Assembly (NCBI GenBank): GCA_028874905.1
Contig: JAPPGZ010000043.1
Coordinates: 1-46,330 of the forward strand
Direction of reading: 5' to 3'
DNA: 46,330 nt
Source: Gemmatimonadota bacterium
GTDB lineage: Bacteria; Gemmatimonadota; Gemmatimonadetes; Longimicrobiales; Gaopeijiaceae
Part shown: one piece after another, positions 8,448 through 17,126 of the stretch
Layout: each line of letters opens with the position of its first letter
How positions within the stretch are numbered: position 1 is the first letter of the stretch
Notes under the pieces: generated by a model
The model's input: the letters and a program-made list of their open reading frames with translations, nothing else
What the model was told of the DNA's origin: nothing
Database searches by the model: none
Made by a program: the position numbers and the translations under genes

Positions 8448-9797
8448 TCAGGACGGCTTCGTCAGGTTGGGGTTGCCTTCGTATTCCTCGAGCGGAAGCG
8501 GGAAGCACGTCGCGTCTCCATAGCTGCCCCACTCCGTTGTCGGGTGGGTCCCGCTCGGGAAGAAATCGCCCACCCCCTGGTTCTTCCAGCGGCGCAGGTC
8601 GCCCAGGCGGAAGCCGCCCATGTACATGTCGCGCCCGCGCTGCTCGCGAAGTTCGGCCATCAGGTCGGAGCCTGACAGGTCGACCGGTGCCTGCTTGCCG
8701 GCCGCGCGCCGAGAGTTGACGAAATCGAGCGTCGATCCGGCCGGACCCATGCCACCGGGTCCCGCCGCCTCGTAGTAATGGTGCATCGCTTCGAGCCCCG
8801 AGGCCATCTTGATGTCGGTGCCCCTCTGGTAGAATGGCGGTTGTCCGCCATCGGCGATGGCTTCGCCGTTGTATCCGCTGAACGGCAGAGACTGATACGG
8901 CTTGTACAGCCGCGTCAGGCGGTTGTGACCGAGCGACCAACTGGTGGTGTGCTGCACCCGCGGATCCGTCTGGCCGGCAATGATGTCCTCGCTTCCGAAC
9001 TCACCGTTCAGGAAGTTCGGGTGGACGCCGAGCGAGTGGTTGCCGCCGTTGATCCTGCCCCAGAGCACGAGGCTGGTTCCGCCGTCGGATGTCTGCTCGT
9101 ATTCGACCCAACGGACGAAGTCCGCTGGAACCTCCCCGGCGTACTGCATCACCTGGTTGTGGTTGCCCAGGTTGAGGTGTGCGCGTGCAAGGCCGGTGCG
9201 GGCGAGGTTCACGAGGTCCTGGCGCCCGGCGGCTCCTGCCACCTGCATGCCCTCTTCGAATCGGGACAGGCCGCGCTCATAGATCTGCGCCTGCGACGCG
9301 ATGGTCTCGCCCACATTGAAGACGGCCTCGCACATGGCGTCGCCGAGAATGATGTGGGAATAGCCGGCGTAGATCAGCGCAATGGCCATGCGCTCGTCCG
9401 CGGCCGAGTTGTCGATCAGGGTGCGGAACCGGCCCGCAGCGCTGTCTGCCATCACCCGGGCGGCACTGATCTGCGAAAACATGTTGTCCGGGTCGCCCTC
9501 GTCGTACCGGACCAGTCTCTGGCTCAGACGCGCGGTCGATTCCCAGTTGATTCCCGTAATCTGCTCGTCGGTGAACATGCTGCCCCGCCAGATGAACGGG
9601 TCGTCGTACATGGCCGAGAACTCGCCGATGACGCTGTTGGTGAGGACGTCTACGAGCAGCGCGTCATTCAGTGCATCCTCCGAGATGCGTTCGGGGTTGT
9701 TCGCTATCAGGAGTTCGTCAAGGGTGTCGCATCCCGCGACCGGACCCAGGACGGCCAATGCGGCAGCGAGCCGCAGCGTCTTGCTGAATCGAGTCAT
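8448..9797 (-). CDS. SusD/RagB family nutrient-binding lipoprotein
   Basis: A 449-residue outer-membrane lipoprotein (lipobox PVAGC near residue 23) with SusD/RagB features: helical TPR-like segments (AIALIYAGYSHIILGDAMCE, LARTGLARAHLNLG), and a C-terminal RELREQRGRDMYMGGFRLGDLRRWKNQ-type block before a FPLPLEEYEGNPN terminus. SusD forms the lid over the SusC barrel and captures ligand before TonB-driven import. The Shine-Dalgarno GAGAGGAGGAAG precedes ATG 9797. It begins 13 bp after the SusC stop. No glycoside hydrolase lies nearby, so the ligand is not obviously a glycan. Confidence 0.9.
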   Translation of the reverse strand: MTRFSKTLRLAAALAVLGPVAGCDTLDELLIANNPERISEDALNDALLVDVLTNSVIGEFSAMYDDPFIWRGSMFTDEQITGINWESTARLSQRLVRYDEGDPDNMFSQISAARVMADSAAGRFRTLIDNSAADERMAIALIYAGYSHIILGDAMCEAVFNVGETIASQAQIYERGLSRFEEGMQVAGAAGRQDLVNLARTGLARAHLNLGNHNQVMQYAGEVPADFVRWVEYEQTSDGGTSLVLWGRINGGNHSLGVHPNFLNGEFGSEDIIAGQTDPRVQHTTSWSLGHNRLTRLYKPYQSLPFSGYNGEAIADGGQPPFYQRGTDIKMASGLEAMHHYYEAAGPGGMGPAGSTLDFVNSRRAAGKQAPVDLSGSDLMAELREQRGRDMYMGGFRLGDLRRWKNQGVGDFFPSGTHPTTEWGSYGDATCFPLPLEEYEGNPNLTKPS

Positions 9798-9810
9798 TTG
9801 CTTCCTCCTC

Positions 9811-12800
9811 TCAGAACTGAAGGGCGATCGATGCCGCCACCCGGCGGGTCATCGGTGTGGACGCGTAGTCGAGTTCACTGAACTCACGAGTACTGTAGAA
9901 CGTGACTTCGGGGTCCGAAGTACCTCCGTACTTGGTCCACATCCAGATGTTTCGGCCCGACACCGTCACGGTAGCGCGGTCCGCCCGGAAAGCGTTGCTC
10001 AGACTGTTCGGCAACGTGTAGCTCACGGCGACCTCCCGGAACTTCAGGAAATCCGCCGGGAAGAGGTGCGTCTTGGTCTGGCGGCTGCGCCACACCAGGA
10101 CCTCGACCGGATCGGCATCGGGGTTGTTCACCTCCCAGGAGTTGCGGTCGATCCGGTTCCGGATGGAACAGATCGCGCACCACTGGTAGTGGCCGCCCTT
10201 GTAGTCGAACTGGGCAAAGAGCCGGAGGTTGCCGAGGAGCGTGAAGGTGTTCGAGAACGCAATCTCCCGTGAGGGCAACTGCGGCCCGAGGAACACCTCG
10301 TTGTCGTAGTCGACGGTCACGCCGCCGCCCGAGTTGAGAACGGGGTTGCCGCTCGCGTCCCGTACAACGTCGACATACCAGTACCCGCCCAGCGGGTAGC
10401 CCTCGATGTGCTTGTGCACCTGGGCGAACGCGCCGAACTGGATCTCTTCCAGCGCGCCACCGAAGGAGACGAGTTCGTTCGAGTTGGTGTAGAGCGACAC
10501 GCTCGCGTCCCACTGCAGATTGCGCGTGTAGATCGGTGAACCGGTCAGCAGCAGCTCGAATCCGCTGTTCGCGATCTCGCCGATGTTCACGAAATGGCTG
10601 CCGCTGAATCCGCTCGAGGGCGGATCGGGAACCGAGATCAGTGCATCGGTGGTACGCTGGTTGTAGTACGTGACCTCGAGACCTGCGCGACCGTCCAGCA
10701 ACGACGCGTCGAAGCCGATCTCAATCTCCGAGCCGGTCTCTGCCTTGAGGTCGGGATTCCCGTACGAGGCGGTCGAAAGCTGGTTCACCGCCACATCGCC
10801 CACCACCGTGACATCCGGCGCGTAGGCTCGGTCCGCCGTGAAGGGAGCCGGCGCTTTCCCTGCCTGACCCCAGGCGGTTCGAAGCTTCAGCTCGTCCACG
10901 TAGGGCAACTCGAAGAAGTCCTCGTCCGAGATGATGTACGACACCGAGGCCTTCGGGTAGACAACGAGCGAAAAGTCGTTGCCGAATGCCGAGTTGTCGT
11001 CGACCCGGACGGCCACCGTGCCGTACAGCCGATCTCGCCAGGCCGCCTGTTCCTGCACATACACTCCCAGCGAGGTCTGCTCTACGAACCCCTCCGACGC
11101 CGAGGTAATCGCGGCGGTTCCGATGAGGTTCAGGTTGTTGGCCACGAAGCCCTGTCCATCGACGAAGTGGGATGAGAACTGTTCCCTGACCAACTGTGCC
11201 CCGAAGGACAGCGACGAGGCGAGGTCATCGGTCAAGTCGGTCCCGATGGTGCCGGCGTAGTCGGCCGTCCACGAGTGATCGACGGGCAGGAAGCGCTGAA
11301 CGCGGCCGCCGGAGGAGGTGGCCCCCCATGGTTGCAGACCGGTGGTGTCGATCATGTTGATCTCGGAGTTGTTTCGATCCTGCTTGTCCATCCCCAGCGT
11401 CAGCCGGTTTGTGAACCAGTCCCATGGCTGGTAGTTGATGGTCATGCCGATCGTGGTGCGCTCGGCCTCGGTCTGATTGTCATACTCGTTGGAGAGGTTG
11501 GGTCCGAAGCCCCGGAAGCCTTCTTCCCAGGGGGCGGACGATCCGGGCCTTCCCCTGAATCCGTTCCGCAGGATCGAGTTCGACGAGTTGTTGGCGAACG
11601 GCATCTGCACGTGCGTACGCGCATACCCGACGTTGACTGTCGTCGAGAACCTCTCTGTGGGCGTGAAACCGAAGTTCGCGCGTCCCGAAGTCCTGTTGGA
11701 GAAGTTGTTGTAGTAGACGCCCTCTTCGCCGCCCTTCTCGAAGGAGAGGTAGTAGTTGAACGCCTCGCCCCCGCCGCGCGCCGAAAGATTGAAGGTGCTG
11801 AGATCGGCGTAGTTGTCGGGCCCGCCCTCATTCTGACGAAGCGCCATCGGATGACGCTTCACGGGGTCATCCATTAACACCGTGTTCTCTGCGACCCCCT
11901 GACACCCCGGGTAGACGTTCGGGTTGGAGATATTCGAAGCGGTGCACCTCCAGTAGTTCGTTGGGGTGTCGAGCGCCCACTCGCTGAAACCGGTCTCGAA
12001 GGAAGCATTCCACACCAGTCCGGATCCGGCGCGGCCCTTCTTGGTGATAATCTGAATGACGCCGCCGGCCGCATCGGCTCCGTATAGGGTGGATGCAGCA
12101 GGACCCTTGATTGTCTCGACCGACTCGATGTCCTGCGGGTTCAGGAAGTCCAGGGCGTCTGTTCCCTGCGCACCGCCCCAGCTCACGTCCTGCCCTCCCT
12201 GCGTACCGGATTTCATGCGAATCCCATCGACATAGACAACGGGTTGCAGCCCCGCCGCGAGGGATCCGGCTCCCCGGATGCGAAGCTTGGAGCTCGATCC
12301 GGCCTGGCCGGAGTTTTTCATGAGCGTCAAGCCGGGGGTACGAGCGGTCAGCAGTTGCTGTACGGTGCTGATCGGCGCGATTTCCACGATCTCCGCAGCG
12401 TCGATGGTGGAAACCGTGTTGCCCACCGATCTCGCCTGAGTCTCCTGCGCCGTGCCCGTGACCACGATCTGGTCCAGCTGCAGCGCCGATTGCGCGAGCG
12501 AGAAGTCGAGGGTCGCGGTCTCGCCGCTGGTGACCGTCACGCTCTGCGTAACAGTGCCGAAGCCGATGAACTGCACCCGCACCTCGTGTTCGCCCACGGG
12601 GACATTGAGGAGGAGATACTGGCCGGAGGTGTTGGTCAGGCCACCCCGGCGCGTGTCCACAATTTCGACCTGGGCGCCTCCGATCGCCCTCAGGGTGATT
12701 GCGTCGACCACCTCCCCTCGGATCGAGCCCGTCTGGGCCAGAAGAGTGGAGGGCAAAGCGAGCGCCAGCACCGCAAGAGCGATAACTCCTGCGGCGCCAC

Positions 12801-12828
12801 GCGGTCCCTTACACTTTGCTCGTTCCAT
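9811..12828 (-). CDS. SusC/RagA TonB-linked outer-membrane receptor
   Basis: A 1005-residue receptor. In order: signal peptide (ending near LLAQ, about residue 32), carboxypeptidase-regulatory-like domain (GSIRGEVVDAITLRAIGGAQVEI to about 115), TonB plug (QIVVTGTAQ; PVVYVDGIRM; DIESVETIKGPAASTLYG), then a beta-barrel ending in the canonical aromatic terminus ASIALQF. It moves ligand across the outer membrane with TonB energy and pairs with the SusD encoded 13 bp downstream. ATG 12828 is preceded by AGGAGG. It is first of four minus-strand genes; the divergent 176-bp spacer with the next gene holds its promoter, with a TATACA hexamer near 12864 as a tentative -10. Confidence 0.92.
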   Translation of the reverse strand: MERAKCKGPRGAAGVIALAVLALALPSTLLAQTGSIRGEVVDAITLRAIGGAQVEIVDTRRGGLTNTSGQYLLLNVPVGEHEVRVQFIGFGTVTQSVTVTSGETATLDFSLAQSALQLDQIVVTGTAQETQARSVGNTVSTIDAAEIVEIAPISTVQQLLTARTPGLTLMKNSGQAGSSSKLRIRGAGSLAAGLQPVVYVDGIRMKSGTQGGQDVSWGGAQGTDALDFLNPQDIESVETIKGPAASTLYGADAAGGVIQIITKKGRAGSGLVWNASFETGFSEWALDTPTNYWRCTASNISNPNVYPGCQGVAENTVLMDDPVKRHPMALRQNEGGPDNYADLSTFNLSARGGGEAFNYYLSFEKGGEEGVYYNNFSNRTSGRANFGFTPTERFSTTVNVGYARTHVQMPFANNSSNSILRNGFRGRPGSSAPWEEGFRGFGPNLSNEYDNQTEAERTTIGMTINYQPWDWFTNRLTLGMDKQDRNNSEINMIDTTGLQPWGATSSGGRVQRFLPVDHSWTADYAGTIGTDLTDDLASSLSFGAQLVREQFSSHFVDGQGFVANNLNLIGTAAITSASEGFVEQTSLGVYVQEQAAWRDRLYGTVAVRVDDNSAFGNDFSLVVYPKASVSYIISDEDFFELPYVDELKLRTAWGQAGKAPAPFTADRAYAPDVTVVGDVAVNQLSTASYGNPDLKAETGSEIEIGFDASLLDGRAGLEVTYYNQRTTDALISVPDPPSSGFSGSHFVNIGEIANSGFELLLTGSPIYTRNLQWDASVSLYTNSNELVSFGGALEEIQFGAFAQVHKHIEGYPLGGYWYVDVVRDASGNPVLNSGGGVTVDYDNEVFLGPQLPSREIAFSNTFTLLGNLRLFAQFDYKGGHYQWCAICSIRNRIDRNSWEVNNPDADPVEVLVWRSRQTKTHLFPADFLKFREVAVSYTLPNSLSNAFRADRATVTVSGRNIWMWTKYGGTSDPEVTFYSTREFSELDYASTPMTRRVAASIALQF

Positions 12829-13004
12829 GGCGTCCTCCTATGGACGAAGGGTGGATACGAGGATGTATACACCTAGGCGCGTGATGCGCGCAGGGCGATC
12901 ATCCCGCACTATGGGTGCGAGTACAGTAGCACCTGCGGGCCGCGCGCGCTAACATTGCGTACATGGGTTGTCAAGAGGTTCGCGTCGGAGGCGGGAGGAG
13001 TGAT

Positions 13005-14294
13005 ATGAAGCGGGCCTGGCGAGAGTGGGCCGGTCGCAGCTGGCCGAGCGCCCTGGCAGCCGGCGCGCTCTGTCTCTTGTGGGGGTTTCCGACCGCTGTC
13101 CTGGCGCAGGCGGGCACGTCGGTTTCGGGCCGGATCCTGGATGACACGACGGGCAACCCGGTGGCCGATGTGGAAGTGTGGATCGACGGCGTGGGAACGC
13201 GGGTCACCAACGCCGACGGGTCGTTTGCCTTTGCCGACGTGCCACGGGGCAACTGGGTGCTTACGGTCCGCCATGTTGCGTATGGGGCGCACTGGCAGGA
13301 GGTGGAGGTGGGCGAGGCCTCTCAGCGGTTGACGATCCGGATAGCTCAGGAGGGCATCAGGCTGACGCCACTGGTTGTCGAGGCCACGAGTCGCGAGGCC
13401 CGGGAGCGAAGGGGGGCGGGCCGCCAGCTCAACCGGATCTCCCGCGAAGAGATCCAGAGGTACGAAGACACGGCGATGAGCCTGGTGGAAGTCCTCACCG
13501 CTCAGGTTCCGGGGATACGGATCAGTCGGAGCGGGGTCGTGGGACAGCCGACCTGCGTCGAGTTCCGTGGCGCGCGCGCCGGCAACTTCATACGCGGCCT
13601 CGGCAGCAGCGATCCGGGCTGCAACTCCCCGGAGGTCTACCTGGACGGTGTGCTGGTGCGCAACCCGGCGACCATCTACGCAACGCTCCCGATCGAGACC
13701 ATCGAGAACATTGAAGTGGTGCAGCCGTCCGAGGCGGGTGCCCGATTCGGATCGGGGTCGCTGTGGGGGGCTCTCGTCATCGAGACGCGGCGGCCCGGTC
13801 GCGATTCCGACCGGCAGAGAGACGTGTACGTCCTGGGTCCGCAACGGTACGACTGGTCGCTCGAGCCGGCGCCGCACCGCACGGGTACGGTCTTCCTGGG
13901 GTCCGCCTTGGGCAACGTAGCGGGCTTGGCCGCGGGGGTTGGGCTGGCGAGCCGTTGCATCGGCTTCCGGGGCAGGGACGAGGACGTGCTCTTTACCGAT
14001 TGCTCGGCTACGACCACGATCGCAGTGTCTGCCGCGGCCGTGGCGCTGCCGGCGCTGGGGTCGGCGTTGGGCGCCCGTCTCGGTGGCAAGACCGAGCGGT
14101 CCCGCGGGACGTTGGGCGCGGCGTTGATCGGCGCGGCGGTGGTCCTCATTCCCGGCTACACGCTGGGGATTGCGGGACAGCGCGACGAAACGGGCTTCAT
14201 GGAGGGCATGGGGGTGGTGACGCTGACCGTGGCCGTGCCGCTGGTGGCCATTGTCACGGACCGACTCTTCCGCTCGGAGCGGGAGGAGCCGTAG
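13005..14294 (+). CDS. Carboxypeptidase-regulatory plus TonB-plug protein with no barrel and a hydrophobic C-terminus
   Basis: A 429-residue exported protein. After the signal peptide (ending VLAQA) comes a carboxypeptidase-regulatory-like domain (GRILDDTTGNPVADVEV), then a recognisable TonB-receptor plug (EEIQRYEDTAMSLVEVLTAQVPGIRI; VYLDGVLVRNP; TIENIEVVQPSEAGARFGSGSLWGALVIETR). A normal receptor would continue with some 500-600 barrel residues; here there are instead about four hydrophobic segments (starting VFLGSALGNVAG, TIAVSAAAVALP, LGAALIGAAVVL and MGVVTLTVAVP). The start at 13005 is chosen because GGGAGGAG lies just upstream; an ATG at 12963 is in frame but lacks a ribosome-binding site and would mask the signal. 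Function unknown. It is divergent from SusC and convergent with the di-heme gene. Confidence 0.75.
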   Translation: MKRAWREWAGRSWPSALAAGALCLLWGFPTAVLAQAGTSVSGRILDDTTGNPVADVEVWIDGVGTRVTNADGSFAFADVPRGNWVLTVRHVAYGAHWQEVEVGEASQRLTIRIAQEGIRLTPLVVEATSREARERRGAGRQLNRISREEIQRYEDTAMSLVEVLTAQVPGIRISRSGVVGQPTCVEFRGARAGNFIRGLGSSDPGCNSPEVYLDGVLVRNPATIYATLPIETIENIEVVQPSEAGARFGSGSLWGALVIETRRPGRDSDRQRDVYVLGPQRYDWSLEPAPHRTGTVFLGSALGNVAGLAAGVGLASRCIGFRGRDEDVLFTDCSATTTIAVSAAAVALPALGSALGARLGGKTERSRGTLGAALIGAAVVLIPGYTLGIAGQRDETGFMEGMGVVTLTVAVPLVAIVTDRLFRSEREEP

Positions 14295-14330
14295 GCCGGG
14301 TGGCCTGACGGGGCGGGATTGTGGGCGGGT

Positions 14331-14364
14331 GCCCCGGCCCCGGGTGCCGGTCGGGCGCCGGGGC
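14331..14364. terminator. GC-rich hairpin in convergent spacer
   Basis: GCCCCGGC (14331-14338) pairs perfectly with GCCGGGGC (14357-14364) across an 18-base, itself GC-rich, loop. It fills the gap between two convergent stop codons (14294 and 14365). There is no T tract, so intrinsic termination is uncertain. Confidence 0.3.
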
Positions 14365-15531
14365 CTACAGCGAGCGCAGGAAGCGCAGCAGCGCCTGCCG
14401 GTCGGCGACGGGTAGCGCGGCAAAGGCATCGCGGGTCGATCGGGCCTCGCCGCCGTGCAGTTCAATGGCGCGTTCCAGGGAGAAGGCGCGCAGGTCGTGC
14501 AGGTAGGTTCGCCGCGCTCCCAGGCCGAGCAGCGGGGCCGTGCGGTACTCGGTTTCGGTCGCGCCGGGAGCGCACGTGCTGGCCAGGGCGGGGCCGAGGT
14601 CGTGGAGGAGCAGGTCCGAATACAGGGGCGCGCGGACGCGGTCGAGGGGGGCGAGCGGGGACGGGCCGGTGGTTACATGGGGAGTGTGGCATGCCGCGCA
14701 GCCGATGGCGGTGAAGAGGGCCTCGCCGCGGGCGATGACCGGGGCCGCGTCGGGGTCGGGAGCGGGGCGGGGCGGGGGGGCCAGCATGCGTACGAAGTCG
14801 GTGATGAGGTCGACGGGGTCGTCGCCGAGCTCGGGATCGGGGGCGGGATCGACGCCGTCGGGCAGCGGCGCACCGTTGGGGCCGCGCTCGCGGGGGTGCG
14901 AGGTGGTGGTGATCCCCATTTCGTTGAAGAGCGCGAGGTGGGAGAAGTCGTCCAGCGAGGCCACGTCCGCTTTGCGCCCGAAGCGCCCCACGCGGCCGTC
15001 GGGCGTGCGGCCGACCCGGCCCGAGATGCCGTCACCGTCGAGGTCGTCGGGATCTGCGGCCTCGTGAAGTGCCCGCTCGGGAACGAGGTCCGCCGCCCCC
15101 AGCCCGAAAAGGAACGGGACCGCAAAGGTCGCGATGTCCGCCGTTGCCGACGGGATCGTGTCGCGCTCGATTCCGAGTTGCGCAAGGGCCGGCGTCGCCT
15201 GTCGCCGCAGGTTCTCGCCGCCCTCGCTGGCAAGGATGTCGCAACTGCCGTCCGGCAGGCGGCGCGTCGCCTTGATCACGAGCTGTTCGCCCGTCCCGCC
15301 CGGTTCCGGGAATGTGTGGCAGGCGCTGCACTGGTTCTCGTTGAAGAGCGGTCCCGTTCCCTCGTCCACCGAAAAGACGCGGTCGAAGAGCGCGCGGCCG
15401 GCGTCGAAGCGGGCAAGTTCCTCTTCGGTCAAGCCCGGCACGGGGTCGCCGATCCGGTCGGCGTCGGGCAGGGTCGGCGTGCAGGCGGCCGCGGCGGCCG
15501 CGGCAGCCAGCAAGGCTAAGGCACGAACCAC
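14365..15531 (-). CDS. Di-heme oxidoreductase (DHOR/DUF1111-type cytochrome c) lipoprotein
   Basis: A 388-residue c-type cytochrome with two heme sites, CSACH (68-72) and CAACH (278-282), and the DDLDGDGISGRVGRT segment typical of the di-heme oxidoreductase / DUF1111 family distantly related to MauG and bacterial cytochrome c peroxidases. The N-terminus VVRALALLAAAAAAAAC is a lipoprotein signal (Cys18), placing it on the periplasmic side. I chose the GTG at 15531, which overlaps the end of the preceding gene by 16 nt and implies translational coupling; a longer frame upstream merely reads that gene out of frame. It is the last gene of the tandem-paralogue operon. A role in periplasmic electron transfer or oxidation of an unknown substrate is inferred. 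Confidence 0.82.
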   Translation of the reverse strand: MVRALALLAAAAAAAACTPTLPDADRIGDPVPGLTEEELARFDAGRALFDRVFSVDEGTGPLFNENQCSACHTFPEPGGTGEQLVIKATRRLPDGSCDILASEGGENLRRQATPALAQLGIERDTIPSATADIATFAVPFLFGLGAADLVPERALHEAADPDDLDGDGISGRVGRTPDGRVGRFGRKADVASLDDFSHLALFNEMGITTTSHPRERGPNGAPLPDGVDPAPDPELGDDPVDLITDFVRMLAPPPRPAPDPDAAPVIARGEALFTAIGCAACHTPHVTTGPSPLAPLDRVRAPLYSDLLLHDLGPALASTCAPGATETEYRTAPLLGLGARRTYLHDLRAFSLERAIELHGGEARSTRDAFAALPVADRQALLRFLRSL

Positions 15532-16307
15532 GAAAATGGGGCCAGGTGGGTGTTGGAATTGTTCAGCCGGTCGATGAACCCCTTGCTGTAGACCCGCAGC
15601 TCCGGGTTGTCGGCCCGCCAGATGCCCGGCACCCAGTCCATGGAGTGGACGTCCCGGTAGTCGAGTTGCGACAGTTCGACCATGCCTCCCATGAGCGGGG
15701 CCTCGTCCAGGTAGACGTTGATCCGCTTGAGGTCGCCCCGCTTGTACATGCAGCCTCCCATGGCCAGCCACGGGTCCACCTCCACCGGGCACATGGCGAG
15801 CGGCGCATTGGCGTGCCGCCTGAAGATGGCCGCGAGGTCCCGGTCCGCCGCCGCCGTAATCGTGGACGCCGGGATCGTGGTCAAGCGGAAGGGGTAGCGC
15901 CGGCGTCGCTGGTGGAGCAGGCGCTCGCCGCGGGTGACTACGCTCAAGCCCTCCAGCTCGATTGGATCGGGGTTCAAGCGGAGGAAGAGTCCGTTGCCGT
16001 CCGCCACCGTCACGGAGCCTTCGAGCGTGTGGTATCCGAGCTGTTCGACCAGAATCTCCCATGTGCCTTCGGGAAAATCCGTGAAAGCGAAGCGGCCGCT
16101 CACGTTCGTGAAGACGAAGCGCCGCAACTCGGGAACCTTGATCACGGCGGCGACCACGGGTGCTCCGTTGACCGCGTCGACGATCTGTCCGGACAGGGTG
16201 AAGGTGGCCGGATCCTGCGCGATCAGCGTGTCCGCACCCGCCCAGGCCGCGAGGCACGCAACAAAAAATGATGCGCGCCGTCCGCGCCTGGACCCTGTGT
16301 TCACCAT
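15516..16307 (-). CDS. Barrel-less CarboxypepD_reg/plug paralogue 3
   Basis: A 263-residue exported protein: signal peptide (MVNTGSRRGRRASFFVACLA...LIAQ), a carboxypeptidase-regulatory-like domain (FTLSGQIVDAVNGAPVVAA... DFPEGTW... EQLGYHTLEGSVTVADGNG), and a C-terminal block resembling the end of a TonB plug (INVYLDEAPLMGG... VHSMDWVPG... LRVYSKGFIDRL). The ATG at 16307 overlaps the previous stop by 7 nt (ATGGTGA), so the two are coupled. Close paralogue of its two upstream neighbours. Function unknown. Confidence 0.8.
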   Translation of the reverse strand: MVNTGSRRGRRASFFVACLAAWAGADTLIAQDPATFTLSGQIVDAVNGAPVVAAVIKVPELRRFVFTNVSGRFAFTDFPEGTWEILVEQLGYHTLEGSVTVADGNGLFLRLNPDPIELEGLSVVTRGERLLHQRRRRYPFRLTTIPASTITAAADRDLAAIFRRHANAPLAMCPVEVDPWLAMGGCMYKRGDLKRINVYLDEAPLMGGMVELSQLDYRDVHSMDWVPGIWRADNPELRVYSKGFIDRLNNSNTHLAPFSWFVP

Positions 16308-17074
16308 ACCAGCGGCACCAGGCTGATGCGCGTGTTGTCGAGGCGCTCGATGAACCCCCGGGTGTAGACTCTTAGCATCGCCATTCTCGGTATCCATTCC
16401 ATCGAGTGGATTTCCAGGTTGCTCATGGCGGCGAATTCCACCATCCCGCCGAGCAGGGGACCTTCGTCCAGGAAGATGCTGATCGGCGTCGGCGTGCCCT
16501 TCACCACGACGCATCCGGGGGTCATCCACTCGTCGGCCTCGCCCGAGCAACCGGTAATCGGTGCAGCCGCATTGAACCTGAATACCGCCGTCGGATCCGG
16601 ATTGATCGCGTTGGCGATGGTCTCGGTGGGAATCCTGACGACGCGGAATGGAACGCCCCGTCGCCGCCCATCCAGCAACCGTTCCGAGCGCGTCCGCACG
16701 CGCAGGCCCTCCAGCTCGATCGGATCGGGGTTCAGGCGCAGAACGAGCCCGTTGCCTTCGGCCACCGTCACCGAGCCGTCGAGGGTGTGGTATCCGAGCT
16801 GCTCAACAACGATGTCCCAGGTGCCCTCGGGGAAGTCGGTGAACGCGAACCGGCCGTTGACGTCGGTGAAGGCGAAGCGGCGCAGGTCGGGGACCTTGAT
16901 CACCGCGGCGATGACGGGTGTTTCATTGACCGCGTCGATGATCTGGCCGGTCAGCGTGAAGGCGGCCGCATCCTGCGCCGACAGGCGCGGAGGGCCGAGG
17001 AAGGTCAGGCCGAGGAGGATCCCGGCAGCACCAAACGCTGCGGCTTGCCCGTGCCTGCTAACCCGCACGTTCAT
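16301..17074 (-). CDS. Barrel-less CarboxypepD_reg/plug paralogue 2
   Basis: A 257-residue exported protein with signal peptide (MNVRVSRHGQAAAFG... LSAQ), regulatory-like domain (FTLTGQIIDAVNETPVIAA... DVNGRFAFTDFPEGTWDIV... EGNGLVLRLNPDPIELEGL) and plug-like C-terminus (ISIFLDEGPLLGGMVEF... LRVYTRGFIERLDN). Two cysteines (in ITGCSG and TPGCVV) may form a disulfide; paralogue 3 has a similar pair. ATG 17074 is preceded by GGGGAGG at good spacing, which is why it is preferred over an in-frame start at 17137. Stop overlaps paralogue 3. Function unknown. Confidence 0.8.
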   Translation of the reverse strand: MNVRVSRHGQAAAFGAAGILLGLTFLGPPRLSAQDAAAFTLTGQIIDAVNETPVIAAVIKVPDLRRFAFTDVNGRFAFTDFPEGTWDIVVEQLGYHTLDGSVTVAEGNGLVLRLNPDPIELEGLRVRTRSERLLDGRRRGVPFRVVRIPTETIANAINPDPTAVFRFNAAAPITGCSGEADEWMTPGCVVVKGTPTPISIFLDEGPLLGGMVEFAAMSNLEIHSMEWIPRMAMLRVYTRGFIERLDNTRISLVPLVW

Positions 17075-17126
17075 CGAAGGCCTCCCCGTCAGGGATTTGC
17101 CGTGCGCAACCGCGACCCGCCGCCTC

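Noticed and set aside
15532-16257. N-terminal extension of the di-heme gene
   Set aside because: The frame stays open through the upstream paralogue but its translation is Arg/Gly/His-rich shadow sequence; the lipoprotein signal begins at GTG 15531.
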